DNA of 64,000 bases from Saccharothrix obliqua (GTDB lineage Bacteria > Actinomycetota > Actinomycetes > Mycobacteriales > Pseudonocardiaceae). Positions 1-8,430 of the stretch are shown piece after piece (position 1 is the stretch's first letter; every line of letters starts with the position of its first letter). Location: contig NZ_JAHXGQ010000012.1 in NCBI RefSeq assembly GCF_019375475.1, positions 62,001 through 126,000 on the forward strand. The letters are read 5' to 3'. Position numbers and translations under genes: made by a program. Under the pieces are notes generated by a model. The model had not been told where the DNA came from, did no database searches, and saw only the letters and a program-made list of their open reading frames with translations.

Positions 1-90
1 CACGCGGACCACGATGATCACGGCGACCAGGACCGACAGCGGCCAGACCAGTGCTTCGACGAAGCGGAGCGCGAGGTCGAGAGGCGTCAC
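1..90 (-). CDS. N-terminus of an unidentified membrane protein (partial)
   Basis: A minus-strand reading frame starts at a GTG (positions 88-90) and runs off the left edge. The 30 visible codons begin VTPLDLALRFVEALVWPLSV and continue into a hydrophobic stretch rich in Val, Leu and Ile, as expected of a first membrane segment. No convincing ribosome-binding site precedes the GTG. Function cannot be named from 30 residues. Confidence 0.4.
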   Translation of the reverse strand, partial: MTPLDLALRFVEALVWPLSVLVAVIIVVRV

Positions 91-160
91 GGCGCGTCAG
101 GGTAGCCCACCCGGCGTACTTCTGTTGCACCGCAACGGTTATGCCGCCGAACGTGGCATC

Positions 161-188
161 GCCGACCCGGGCTGCGGCCCGGGTCGGC
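161..188. terminator. Rho-independent-type hairpin downstream of the protease gene
   Basis: A perfect 12-bp inverted repeat (GCCGACCCGGGC at 161-172, complement at 177-188) encloses a TGCG loop. It lies 6 bp beyond the stop codon of the protease gene on the minus strand. There is no U-tract, which is usual for actinomycete terminators. Confidence 0.6.
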
Positions 189-194
189 TGACGC

Positions 195-971
195 CTAGAG
201 GGTCGCCTCCCACGCGGTGACCGCGCCACCGGTGACCTGGTCGATCCAGGCCCGGTAGCCGGGAACGCTGTTGTAGATGCCCGGACCGTCCAGGCAGTTG
301 CGGCTGTTGTTGCCGGACCGGCTGGTCGCGCCGGTCAGTTCACCGTCCAGCACGGAAGGACCACCGGAGTCGCCGTAGCAGGCGCTGGTGCCGGGTGCGC
401 CCTGGAAGCAGATCTCCTTGCCCCGCTTGAAGGAAGCGGTGCACCGGGAGTCCGCGACGGTGGTCGTGTCGACCTCGCGGAGCTGCGGCGACGCGCCGCC
501 GCAGCCGGGTGTGCCGCACGTCTGCCCGTGCCCGATGAGCTTGTTCACGGTGCCGACGGCGGGCGTGTTCGCCGCGATCCTGATGGGCCGCGAGGTGGCC
601 GCCCGCGACAACCTCACCACGGCGATGTCGTTCTCACCGAGGATCGCGCGGCTCGCGGTGACGAGTTCACCGCCGGAACCGGTGTTGAGCGACCCGATCC
701 GCGCGGAGAAGTCACCCCCGGAGGAACCCTGGACGCAGTGCTTGGCGGTGACCAGCCATTGCGGAGCGATGAGCGACGCCCCGCAGAAGTGCCTGCCATT
801 GCGTTGCAGCGACGCGAAGAACGAATAGGGGGTGGTGACCACCCGCCCCCCGATGATGTAAGGCTCGACCTGCGATCCCGCCTCCGCCTCGACCGCCGCC
901 GCCGGGCCGGAGAGGAACGATCCGACAACCGCGACAACGGCAGCGATCAAGGAGACGCGCCGAATCCGCAT
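195..971 (-). CDS. Secreted trypsin-like serine protease (S1A family)
   Basis: This is a 258-residue protein with a Sec signal peptide (positively charged MRIRRVS, a hydrophobic core, and an Ala-rich cleavage region near residue 28) and a chymotrypsin-fold protease domain. A short propeptide ends at IIGG, the usual activation site. The catalytic triad is visible as His78 in TAKHC, Asp115 in ENDIAVV and Ser202 in GDSGGP. The Lys before the catalytic His is unusual, since TAAHC is the common form. The Cys residues suggest disulfides. The ATG at 971 was chosen because AGGAGGT lies 8 bases upstream and because it begins the signal peptide; the open frame extends further but looks non-coding there. 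It is probably exported and is not obviously part of the adjacent biosynthetic cluster. Confidence 0.93.
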   Translation of the reverse strand: MRIRRVSLIAAVVAVVGSFLSGPAAAVEAEAGSQVEPYIIGGRVVTTPYSFFASLQRNGRHFCGASLIAPQWLVTAKHCVQGSSGGDFSARIGSLNTGSGGELVTASRAILGENDIAVVRLSRAATSRPIRIAANTPAVGTVNKLIGHGQTCGTPGCGGASPQLREVDTTTVADSRCTASFKRGKEICFQGAPGTSACYGDSGGPSVLDGELTGATSRSGNNSRNCLDGPGIYNSVPGYRAWIDQVTGGAVTAWEATL

Positions 972-1246
972 GTATTTCGACCTCCTGCGAAACGAGGAAG
1001 TCCGGCAGCGGACGAACTTCACCGGTGTGGTACCGCTCAACCCGACCGTAGCGACCGCGATCCCGTCCGGTACCCCTGTTGGCACCAACGCCGTCCCCAC
1101 CGCGCGAGGTGCCCCGACGGCCGCCGCGCGCGAAGCGAAACAGGGGAGCGGCACGTGCTCCGGGGCACGCGGACGTCGATAGGGGCCTGCACACGTACAC
1201 CGCCGGACGTCGCCTGGCGAAGGGGGCGATTCCGCCGGTGTGGCGG

Positions 1247-1933
1247 CTAGTGCAGGGAACAGGAGGCCGGCATGTCCCCCGGCGTGTAGAGGCCGTCCCG
1301 GATCGCTTTCACGACCGCACGGGTCCGGTTCGCGCAGTTGAGCTTCGCGAGGATGCTGGCCACCAACCGCTTGACGCCGTGCTCGGAAATGCCGAGCCGG
1401 CGGGCGATCTGCTTGTTGCTCAACCCCTCGACCATCAGGACCAGCACCTGGTGCTCCCGCGGCGTGACCTTCTTCGAACTCACGGCCCGCTCGCTCTCGG
1501 AGCTGTCCCGCACCTTGGCGAGCAGGTCGCGCGCCAGCCGCGCGGGCATCGGGACCTCGCCGGAGCCCAGGCGGCGCAACGCGTCGTCGAGGGTCCGGCC
1601 GTCCAGCTCCTGCACGTCGAGGAACCCGCTGCCGCCGATGGTGGCCGCGTCGAGGACGTGCCGCGGGTTGGAGCTGTCCATCAGCAGCAGCACCTTGCTG
1701 TCCTGGTCCGGCGGCGGCACGTACTCGGCCTCCGCGATCTCCCACAGCGCGAGGATGATCACCGGGGAGCGCGGGCTGGTCCGCACCGCGTCGAGCGCCG
1801 ACGCGTAGGAGCGGACTCTCCCCACCGCGTCCAACGAATGCAGTATCTGTTCCAGCCCGAACCGCTGTAAATCATTTCTCAGGCCGACCGCGACGTCGAC
1901 GAGCCCGATCTTGGGCTCCGAATTGTGATGCAT
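1247..1933 (-). CDS. LuxR/NarL-type regulator with a degenerate receiver domain
   Basis: This is a 228-residue protein with an N-terminal receiver-like domain (about 8-130) and a C-terminal LuxR helix-turn-helix (about 157-215, containing VEGLSNKQIARRLGISEHGV). The acidic pocket and phospho-acceptor Asp of true receivers are missing: the N-terminal strand reads KIGLVDV and the strand that should carry the Asp reads PVIILALWE. This is an atypical response regulator that is probably not controlled by phosphorylation; ligand control is known for such proteins. The ATG at 1933 has a GGGGGAG ribosome site. Codon 22 is a TTA (1868-1870), the rare leucine codon that makes many antibiotic regulators depend on the bldA tRNA. 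It diverges from the ADH synthase operon, which suggests a pathway-specific activator of that operon. Confidence 0.88.
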   Translation of the reverse strand: MHHNSEPKIGLVDVAVGLRNDLQRFGLEQILHSLDAVGRVRSYASALDAVRTSPRSPVIILALWEIAEAEYVPPPDQDSKVLLLMDSSNPRHVLDAATIGGSGFLDVQELDGRTLDDALRRLGSGEVPMPARLARDLLAKVRDSSESERAVSSKKVTPREHQVLVLMVEGLSNKQIARRLGISEHGVKRLVASILAKLNCANRTRAVVKAIRDGLYTPGDMPASCSLH

Positions 1934-2309
1934 TATCGCGTCTCCCCCCGGAACGTGCCGCAGGGCGTGCGGAGAGTGCGTCATCCCCTCGGCAGCCCCG
2001 AGCAGATCGTACCCCGCCAATGTTCGCCTTATGCCGATCAGGTGGCTATTCACACGCTTGGCCCAACTGCTCGTCGCGCACGGTTGTCGCAGGTGGCGCG
2101 TCCTCGGTAAGCCAAACGGCCGAAAAGCGCCGCACCGCGCCGGCACGCTGGACGGCCCGCGCCGAATGGCTATGGTCGCCGCGCGAACGGATTGCCGCCC
2201 ACGACCAGGTACAACGAGTCTTTTCGAATCTCCGGGACGGCCCGGATGCTGGTTGCCGCGGTGCTCCGGCGACGGGGACCGAGCGTCCGGACCACCGAGG
2301 AGGTCCCGA
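1934..2309. promoter_or_regulatory. Divergent intergenic region between luxR-type regulator and biosynthetic operon
   Basis: This 376-bp non-coding stretch separates two divergent genes and must hold both promoters. I see no clear -35/-10 pair or long inverted repeat. The right end carries a strong ribosome site, GAGGAGGT, 6 bases before the GTG of the ADH synthase. Apparent open frames crossing it lack codon bias. Confidence 0.5.
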
Positions 2310-3125
2310 GTGCGATTCGACATTCCACCCGGCAAGGCGCTGCGCCTGCGCCGGCTCTCCCGGCACGGCGACGGCCACCACCTGATCGTCCCGCTCGACC
2401 ACTCGGTGTCCGACGGCCCGGTCACCACCGGCGGTGCGTTCACCGACCTGGTCTCGACCCTGACCGGCGCGGGCGCCGACGCCGTCGTGGTGCACCGCGG
2501 TCGGGTCCGCTCGATCGACCCCGCCGCGCTCCACGGCGCCGGGCTGGTCGTCCACCTGAGCGCGAGCACCCGGCACGCGCCGGACGCCGACGCCAAGGTC
2601 CTGGTCGCGGGCGTCGAGGACGCGGTGCGGCTCGGCGCGGACGCCGTGAGCGTCCACCTCAACATCGGCTCCGACACCGAGGCCCGCCAGCTGGCCGACG
2701 CCGGCGCGGTCGCGACCGAGTGCGACCGGCTCGGCGTGCCGCTGCTGCTGATGGTCTACCTGCGTGGTCCGCGCGTGGTCGACCCGCACGACGCGGTCGC
2801 CTTGGCGCACCTCGTGAACATCGCGGCCGACCTGGGCGCGGACCTGGTGAAGAGCAGCTGGGCGGACCCGCTCGGGCGACTGTCCGAAGTGGTCGCCGCG
2901 AGCCCGATCCCGGTGCTGGTCGCGGGCGGCCCGTCCGGCGCGGGCGACCTCGCCGGCTACGCGCGCGCGGTGCTGGACGCCGGGTGCGCGGGCCTCGCCG
3001 TCGGTCGACGGGTCTTCGAGCACCCGAACCCCGCGAGCGCCGTTCGCGCTCTCGCCGCGCTCGTGCACCGGCGCGGCGCGGCGCCCGTTCCCGCATCCAC
3101 CCGAGCCCTGGCAGGTACACCGTGA
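2310..3125 (+). CDS. griI: 2-amino-3,7-dideoxy-D-threo-hept-6-ulosonate (ADH) synthase, GriI-like class I aldolase
   Basis: This 271-residue DhnA/FbaB-type class I aldolase joins aspartate-4-semialdehyde to a triose phosphate. With a GriH partner it makes 3-amino-4-hydroxybenzoate (grixazone route); in archaea the same fold opens the alternative dehydroquinate pathway. The Schiff-base Lys is most likely K181 in ADLVKSSWADP, and the phosphate-binding end is VAGGPSG followed by GLAVGRRVFEHP. GTG start at 2310 behind GAGGAGGT. Its stop overlaps the next gene by 4 bases (GTGA), so the pair is translationally coupled. The pairing with a dehydroquinate synthase II homologue supports the C7N aminobenzoate role over primary metabolism. 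The symbol is by homology only. Confidence 0.88.
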   Translation: MRFDIPPGKALRLRRLSRHGDGHHLIVPLDHSVSDGPVTTGGAFTDLVSTLTGAGADAVVVHRGRVRSIDPAALHGAGLVVHLSASTRHAPDADAKVLVAGVEDAVRLGADAVSVHLNIGSDTEARQLADAGAVATECDRLGVPLLLMVYLRGPRVVDPHDAVALAHLVNIAADLGADLVKSSWADPLGRLSEVVAASPIPVLVAGGPSGAGDLAGYARAVLDAGCAGLAVGRRVFEHPNPASAVRALAALVHRRGAAPVPASTRALAGTP

Positions 3126-4219
3126 AATTCGCCTGGATCGACCTCCGCACCGTCGCGCCGCAGCAGCGGGAGGCCGTCGTCGACGCGGCCGTGCACGCCC
3201 GGCTGGACGGCGTGCTCGACCACGACGACACCGTGCTGGCCACGCTTCCCCCGACCGTCCGCAGGATCACGACGGGAGCGGCGGACCCGGACACCGCCGA
3301 CATCCGCGTCGTCCCCGTCGAGTCGGAGGACGACCTCGACGGGGTGCGCGCCCTCCCGGTCGAGCAGCAGCAGCGGTTGGCCGCGCACGTGCACGTGGTC
3401 GACGACCGCACGCTGCGCCTGGCCTGCGCCGCCGCGATCGCGCTGCCCTGGACCGTCGTGAAGTTCCGCGACCCCACCAAGATCCCGCTGGAGATCGTGA
3501 TCGCGGCGGCCGACCGCAGCGAGGGCCGCCTGGTCTGCGAGGCGGCCTCGGTCGAGGAGGCCGGTGTGATCGTCGACGTCCTGGAGAAGGGTTCGGACGG
3601 CATCCTGTTCGCGCCGTCCCACGTCACCGAGGTGTTCGAGCTGGCGGACGTGCTCGGGGCGCGCACGCCGGAGCTGGCGCTGACCAAGCTCTCCGTCGTG
3701 TCGATCAAGCACATCGGGCTGGGCGACCGGGTTTGCGTGGACACCACCTCGCACTTCGAGAAGGACGAGGGCATCCTCGTCGGCTCGTTCGCGCACGGGT
3801 TCGTGTTGTGCGCCAGCGAAACCCACCCGCTGCCCTACATGCCGACCCGGCCGTTCCGGGTCAACGCGGGTGCTTTGCACTCCTACGTGCTGGGTATGGA
3901 CAACCGCACCAACTACCTGTCCGAGTTGCGGTCCGGCAGCACGGTCCTGGCGGTGGCCGCCGACGGCCGCACGCGCCGGGTCGCGGTCGGCCGGGCGAAG
4001 CTGGAGTCCCGGCCGCTGCTCGCCATCGACGCCGTCGCCGAGGACGGGACACCGGTGAGCCTCACCGTCCAGGACGACTGGCACGTCCGCGTCCTCGGCC
4101 CGGGTGGCGCGGTCTGCAACGTCACCGAGCTGAAGCCCGGTGACCAGCTCCTCGGTCACGTGGCGACGGACCGGCGGCACGTCGGGTGGCCGGTCGGCGA
4201 GTTCTGCGTGGAGCAGTAG
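3122..4219 (+). CDS. griH: 3-dehydroquinate synthase II family protein (GriH-like), 3-amino-4-hydroxybenzoate formation
   Basis: This 365-residue protein has the typical sequence of the 3-dehydroquinate synthase II family (MKFAWIDLRTV start, VKFRDPTKIPLEIVIA in the middle, HFEKDEGILVGSFAHGF and PFRVNAGALHSYV in the C-terminal half). Archaeal members oxidise and cyclise the ADH product to dehydroquinate. The actinomycete GriH branch instead retains the amino group and aromatises it to 3-amino-4-hydroxybenzoate. The GTG start overlaps the upstream stop (GTGA), so the two enzymes should be made in equal amounts. Full length, with no missing segments seen. The exact product (3,4-AHBA or a variant) is inferred from the gene pair. 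Confidence 0.9.
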   Translation: MKFAWIDLRTVAPQQREAVVDAAVHARLDGVLDHDDTVLATLPPTVRRITTGAADPDTADIRVVPVESEDDLDGVRALPVEQQQRLAAHVHVVDDRTLRLACAAAIALPWTVVKFRDPTKIPLEIVIAAADRSEGRLVCEAASVEEAGVIVDVLEKGSDGILFAPSHVTEVFELADVLGARTPELALTKLSVVSIKHIGLGDRVCVDTTSHFEKDEGILVGSFAHGFVLCASETHPLPYMPTRPFRVNAGALHSYVLGMDNRTNYLSELRSGSTVLAVAADGRTRRVAVGRAKLESRPLLAIDAVAEDGTPVSLTVQDDWHVRVLGPGGAVCNVTELKPGDQLLGHVATDRRHVGWPVGEFCVEQ

Positions 4220-4247
4220 GCGACGACGGCGATCCGCTGGGGGCGGC

Positions 4248-5642
4248 ATGGGACCGGGGACGTGGTGGGGCGCACCGCTGCTGGACGGCGCGGGCGAGGA
4301 CGTGGTGTGGACGGGACTGGGCACGCGGGTCACCCGGGCCCGGGTCCGCGAGCGCGTGGCGGAGCTGGTGCGGCTGCTCGACGGGCACGGTGTCCGCCCG
4401 CGGCAGCGGGTGTCGTTGCGGGCGCAGCCGAGTTTCACGCAGCTGTGGCTGCTGTTGGCGTTGTGGTCGCGGGAGGTGCAGGTCGTGCTGGTCGACCCGT
4501 GGCTGACCGGCCCCGAGGTGGACGAGCTGCTGCGGTCGTGCGCGCCGAGCCACCACATCAGGCTCGGCGGTCCGGGGCGCACGACCACCGCGTTCCGCCG
4601 CGAGTCCGAGGTGACCGTCCGGCCGGCGGCCGGCGGTCGGGCACCGGACACCGCGCACTGCCTGGTCCAGTTCAGCTCGGGCGCCACCGGCGTGCCCAAG
4701 GTCGTCGGCCGGGTCGGCGACTCGCTGCTGGCCGAGGTGCGCCGGTTCGCCTCGCTCGACGGGATGCCCGCCCGCGGTGACCGGCTCCTCCTGCTGCACC
4801 CCATGTCCCACTCGCTGGGGTTGATCGGAGGCGTCCTGCACGCGTTGCACGCCGGTTCGACCGTCGTGTTCACCGACGGCCGCGACGCGGGCACACCGGC
4901 GTCGACCGCCGAGGACGTCACCGCGGTCTTCGGCCTGCCGCGGCACTTCGCGGAGCTGTCCCGCGCCGCGACCCGCCTGCCCGCGTTGCGGCTCGCGGTG
5001 TCCGGCGGCGAGGCGCTGACCCCCGCCGTCCGGGACGCCTTCGCGGCGCGGCACGGCGTGGCGATCGGCCAGGCGTACGGCATGACCGAGGTCGGCGTCA
5101 TCGCCGCCGACCTGCGTGGCGCGCACCCGCCACCGGCCGTGGGCGCACCCGCGCCCGGCGTGGTGGTGCGGGTCGTCGACGGCGAGCTGCACGTCCGCCA
5201 GGACACGTCGCCCTACCTCCGCGGTGGCGGGGGGCGGTACGCCGACGGCTGGCTGCGCACCGGCGACCTGGTCGACCGGGACGCCGCCGGCGTGCTGCGG
5301 CTGCGGGGCCGGGTCGGTTCGACCGCGCGGGTCTCCGGTCGGGAGGTCGACCTGCTGGAGGTCGAGGCCGTGCTGCGCGCGCACCACCGCGTCACCGAGG
5401 CCGTGGTGGTGCACGACGGCGTGCTGGAGGCGCACCTGGCGGTCACCGGCGCGGTCGGGCCCGCCGAGCTGACCGGCTGGTGCCGCGCGCACCTGGGTGC
5501 TCCCGCCGTGCCCGTGCGCTTCCACGTGGTGAGCGCGCTCCCGCGCACCGCGAACGGCAAGTTGATCCGGGACGCCGAACGGCTCCGGGCCGCCTACGCG
5601 GCGGGCGCCCGGCCGCGCTGGTCCGGCAAGCGCCTCGCGTGA
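4248..5642 (+). CDS. ANL-superfamily adenylating enzyme (acyl-AMP/CoA ligase)
   Basis: This 464-residue ATP-dependent carboxylate-activating enzyme shows the ANL core motifs: a P-loop variant FSSGATGVPKVV, AYGMTEVG (A5), WLRTGDLVDRD (A7), the hinge region after RVSGREVDLLEVE (A8) and the catalytic-lysine motif PRTANGKL (A10). It is somewhat short for the family, with a compact N-terminal domain. The ATG at 4248 follows a G-rich ribosome site and lies 28 bases after the dehydroquinate-synthase-like gene. Position suggests that it activates 3-amino-4-hydroxybenzoate or a related aromatic acid. No carrier protein is encoded nearby, so the acceptor is probably CoA or directly an amine/alcohol. 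Substrate is inference. Confidence 0.85.
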   Translation: MGPGTWWGAPLLDGAGEDVVWTGLGTRVTRARVRERVAELVRLLDGHGVRPRQRVSLRAQPSFTQLWLLLALWSREVQVVLVDPWLTGPEVDELLRSCAPSHHIRLGGPGRTTTAFRRESEVTVRPAAGGRAPDTAHCLVQFSSGATGVPKVVGRVGDSLLAEVRRFASLDGMPARGDRLLLLHPMSHSLGLIGGVLHALHAGSTVVFTDGRDAGTPASTAEDVTAVFGLPRHFAELSRAATRLPALRLAVSGGEALTPAVRDAFAARHGVAIGQAYGMTEVGVIAADLRGAHPPPAVGAPAPGVVVRVVDGELHVRQDTSPYLRGGGGRYADGWLRTGDLVDRDAAGVLRLRGRVGSTARVSGREVDLLEVEAVLRAHHRVTEAVVVHDGVLEAHLAVTGAVGPAELTGWCRAHLGAPAVPVRFHVVSALPRTANGKLIRDAERLRAAYAAGARPRWSGKRLA

Positions 5643-5686
5643 GGCGTCATCCACTCGCGCACCGCCCTACCACCTGGGGGAATCGC

Positions 5687-6739
5687 ATGGCGAAGTACCT
5701 GGCCCTGACCAACGAGCGGGTCGCCGAGGAACACCTGGCGGTCCTGGTCGCCCGGATCGGAGAACTCGGCGGCGCCGCGGAGATCCGGCCGAGCGGGACC
5801 CGCCTGCTGCTCGTCGTCACCGGGCCCGGACCCGAACTGGTGGCGGAGCTGGCGGCGTGCGAGCACGTGGGCACCGTGCTCGACGGCGACCGACCGCACC
5901 CGCTCGCCGGTGCGCGGGCGAACGGCACGCGCACCGTGGTGCGCGTCGGAGGCGTGGAGATCGGCGGCGACCGGCCCGTGGTGATCGCCGGGCCGTGCTC
6001 GGCGGAGAACCCGCGGGTCCTGCTGGACACCGCGCGCGCGGTCCGCGACGCGGGCGCGGCGATGCTGCGGGTGGGCATGTTCAAGCCCCGCACGTCGCCC
6101 TACAGCTTCCACGGCCTCGGGCGCGAGGGGATCGCCCTGCTGGCCGAAGCACGGCACGAGATCGGCCTGCCGGTCGTCACGGAGGTGCTGGACGTCCGGG
6201 ACGTGGAGCTGGTCGCGGGCGCCGCGGACGTCCTCCAGGTGGGCGCGCGCAACATGCAGAACTACCCGTTGCTGGTCGAGCTGGGCCGGGCGGGCGTCCC
6301 CGTGCTGCTCAAGCGCGGGCTCGCCGCGACCGTGGCCGAGTGGCTGCACGCCGCCGAGTACCTGCTCGCGCACGGCACGTCCGACGTCGTGCTGTGCGAG
6401 CGCGGCATCCGGACCTTCGAGCGGAGCACGAGGTTCACCCTGGACCTCGGCGCGGTGCCGGTGGCCAAGGAGCTGTCGCACCTCCCGGTCGTGGTGGACC
6501 CCAGCCACGCGGCCGGCGCCGCCCGCTACGTGGGCGCGATGTCCGCCGCCGCGCTCGCCGCGGGCGCGGACGGGCTGCTGATCGAGGTGCACCCCGATCC
6601 CGCGCGGGCGCTGTCCGACGGCGACCAGTCGCTGGACTTCACCGCGTTCGCCGCCGTCACCGGGCAGCTGCGCCGGATCGCCGCCGCGCTGGGCACCGGG
6701 CTGGCCGCCGCGCCCGATCTCGCCCTGGCCCGACCGTGA
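5687..6739 (+). CDS. 3-deoxy-7-phosphoheptulonate (DAHP) synthase, type I-beta with N-terminal ferredoxin-like domain
   Basis: This 350-residue DAHP synthase condenses phosphoenolpyruvate and erythrose 4-phosphate, the first shikimate step. Residues 1-75 form the small ferredoxin-like regulatory domain seen in Thermotoga-type enzymes; the barrel follows, with VVIAGPCSAEN (PEP site), FKPRTSPYSFHGLG, QVGARNMQNY, LLKRG and VVDPSHAAG. The ATG at 5687 has GGGGGAA upstream. A dedicated copy inside the cluster probably raises the tyrosine/phenylalanine supply for the downstream ammonia-lyase. It is not needed for the ADH route itself, which bypasses DAHP. It overlaps or abuts the lyase gene (GTGA junction). 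Confidence 0.93.
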   Translation: MAKYLALTNERVAEEHLAVLVARIGELGGAAEIRPSGTRLLLVVTGPGPELVAELAACEHVGTVLDGDRPHPLAGARANGTRTVVRVGGVEIGGDRPVVIAGPCSAENPRVLLDTARAVRDAGAAMLRVGMFKPRTSPYSFHGLGREGIALLAEARHEIGLPVVTEVLDVRDVELVAGAADVLQVGARNMQNYPLLVELGRAGVPVLLKRGLAATVAEWLHAAEYLLAHGTSDVVLCERGIRTFERSTRFTLDLGAVPVAKELSHLPVVVDPSHAAGAARYVGAMSAAALAAGADGLLIEVHPDPARALSDGDQSLDFTAFAAVTGQLRRIAAALGTGLAAAPDLALARP

Positions 6740-8364
6740 CCCGACACATGACCGGGAAGCCGACCGCCGTGGTGCTCGATGGCGGGAACCTGACCATCGA
6801 CCGCATCGTCGCCGTCGCCCGCGGGCGGCACCCCGTCGACCTGGCGCCCGAGGCCGAGAAGCGGATGGTGGCGTCCGTCCGGTTCAAGGACCGGCTGCTG
6901 GACGCCGGGACACCCGTCTACGGCGTCACGACGGGGTTCGGCGACAGCGCCAACCGCCAGGTGTCGGCGGCGAAGGCGGCGGAACTCCAGCGGAACCTGG
7001 TGCGGTACCACCTCAACGGCACGGGTCCGGCCGCCGAACCCGACGTCGTCCGCGCGACCGTCCTGATCCGGGCCAACTCGCTGGCCCGCGGACCGTCGGC
7101 GGTGCGGCCCGAGGTCGTGCACGCGTTGCTGGCGCTGCTGCGCCACGACGTCCTGCCGGTGATCCCGGAGCGCGGCTCGCTCGGCGCGAGCGGCGACCTG
7201 GTGCCCCTCTGCTACGTGGCCGCCGCCCTCATCGGCGAGGGCGAGGTCCGGCACCGGGGCGCGGTGCGGCCGGCGCGGGAGGCGCTGGCCGAGTGCGGCG
7301 TCGAACCCCTGGTGCTCGCGGCCAAGGAAGGGCTCGCCCTGATCAACGGCACCGCGTTCACCGCGGCGTTCGCGGCGCTCGCGCTGCACGACGCGCGCGA
7401 GCTGGCCTTCGCCGCCGAGCTGGCGACGGCGATGGCCTGCGACGCGTTGCGCGGCAACGCGTCCCACTACCACCCGTACCTGGACGCGGCCAAGCCGCAC
7501 CCCGGCCAGGCCGCCAGCGCGGCCGTGATCCGCGCGCTGTTGCGCGGTTCCCGGCTCACCACGAGCTACGAGGACCTGCTGGACCGCCGGGAACCGCTGG
7601 GGGAACGGCATTTCGCCGTGCAGCGGCACCACATCCAGGACCGGTACTCGTTGCGCTGCGCGCCGCACGTCGTGGGCGTGCTGCGTGACACCGTCGGATG
7701 GGCCACGCGGTGGGTGGAGGTCGAGGCGAACTCCTCGACCGACAACCCCCTCTTCGCGGCGGACGAGGAGCGGGTCCACCACGGCGGCAACTTCTACGCC
7801 GGCCACGTCGGCCAGGCGGCGGACAGCCTGAAGGTGGCGGCGGCGAACGTGGCCGACCTGCTCGACCGGCAGCTCGCGCTGGTGGTGGACGAGAAGTTCA
7901 ACGCCGGCCTGACCCCGAACCTGGTGGCGTGGCAGCCGGACGGCGACGAACGGCAGGGGCTGCACCACGGGTTCAAGGGGATGCAGATCGCGTGCTCGTC
8001 GATCACGGCTGAGGCGTTGGGCGGCGCCGCGCCCGCCACGGTGTTCTCCCGGTCGACCGAGGCGCACAACCAGGACAAGGTCAGCATGGCCACGACCGCG
8101 GCCCGGGGCGCCCGCACGGTCGTGGGCCTGTGCCGCGAGGTCGCGGCCATCCACCTGATCGCCCTGGCCCAGGCGATCGACCTCCGGGGCGCCGCCTCGG
8201 CCGCGCCGGCGGTGCGCGCCGCGCACGCCCTGCTCCGCGAGCGGGTCCCGTTCGCGGACACCGACCGGCGGATGGACCACGACGTGCGGGTGGTGGTCGA
8301 GCTGGTGCGCGGCGGCGACCTGCGCCGGGCGGCCGGTGTCGCGGACCAGGACGCGGCGCGGTGA
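6736..8364 (+). CDS. MIO-dependent aromatic amino acid ammonia-lyase, probably tyrosine-type
   Basis: This 542-residue member of the HAL/PAL/TAL family contains the Ala151-Ser152-Gly153 triad in GSLGASGDLVPL, which cyclises to the MIO electrophile. Conserved elements include YGVTTGFGD, ALINGT, QDRYSLRCAPHVVG and EANSSTDNPLF. At the selectivity position it has His92-Leu93 (RYHLNG), the pair linked to tyrosine preference in characterised TALs, whereas PALs usually have Phe-Leu. It would give p-coumarate plus ammonia. An aminomutase role cannot be excluded. The start is either the GTG at 6736, coupled through GTGA to the DAHP synthase stop, or the ATG at 6748; neither has a clear ribosome site. 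No histidine-utilisation genes are nearby, which argues against histidase. Confidence 0.88.
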   Translation: MTRHMTGKPTAVVLDGGNLTIDRIVAVARGRHPVDLAPEAEKRMVASVRFKDRLLDAGTPVYGVTTGFGDSANRQVSAAKAAELQRNLVRYHLNGTGPAAEPDVVRATVLIRANSLARGPSAVRPEVVHALLALLRHDVLPVIPERGSLGASGDLVPLCYVAAALIGEGEVRHRGAVRPAREALAECGVEPLVLAAKEGLALINGTAFTAAFAALALHDARELAFAAELATAMACDALRGNASHYHPYLDAAKPHPGQAASAAVIRALLRGSRLTTSYEDLLDRREPLGERHFAVQRHHIQDRYSLRCAPHVVGVLRDTVGWATRWVEVEANSSTDNPLFAADEERVHHGGNFYAGHVGQAADSLKVAAANVADLLDRQLALVVDEKFNAGLTPNLVAWQPDGDERQGLHHGFKGMQIACSSITAEALGGAAPATVFSRSTEAHNQDKVSMATTAARGARTVVGLCREVAAIHLIALAQAIDLRGAASAAPAVRAAHALLRERVPFADTDRRMDHDVRVVVELVRGGDLRRAAGVADQDAAR

Positions 8365-8430
8365 CGCGGGCCGCCGAGCACGGCCGGGCGAGGCGCCGGC
8401 CGCCGACCGTTCCGACGTTGGGAGACGACC

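Noticed and set aside
6736..8364. Histidine ammonia-lyase (hutH) as the identity of the MIO lyase
   Set aside because: No other histidine-utilisation gene is nearby, the gene is coupled to a DAHP synthase, and the His-Leu pair points to tyrosine.
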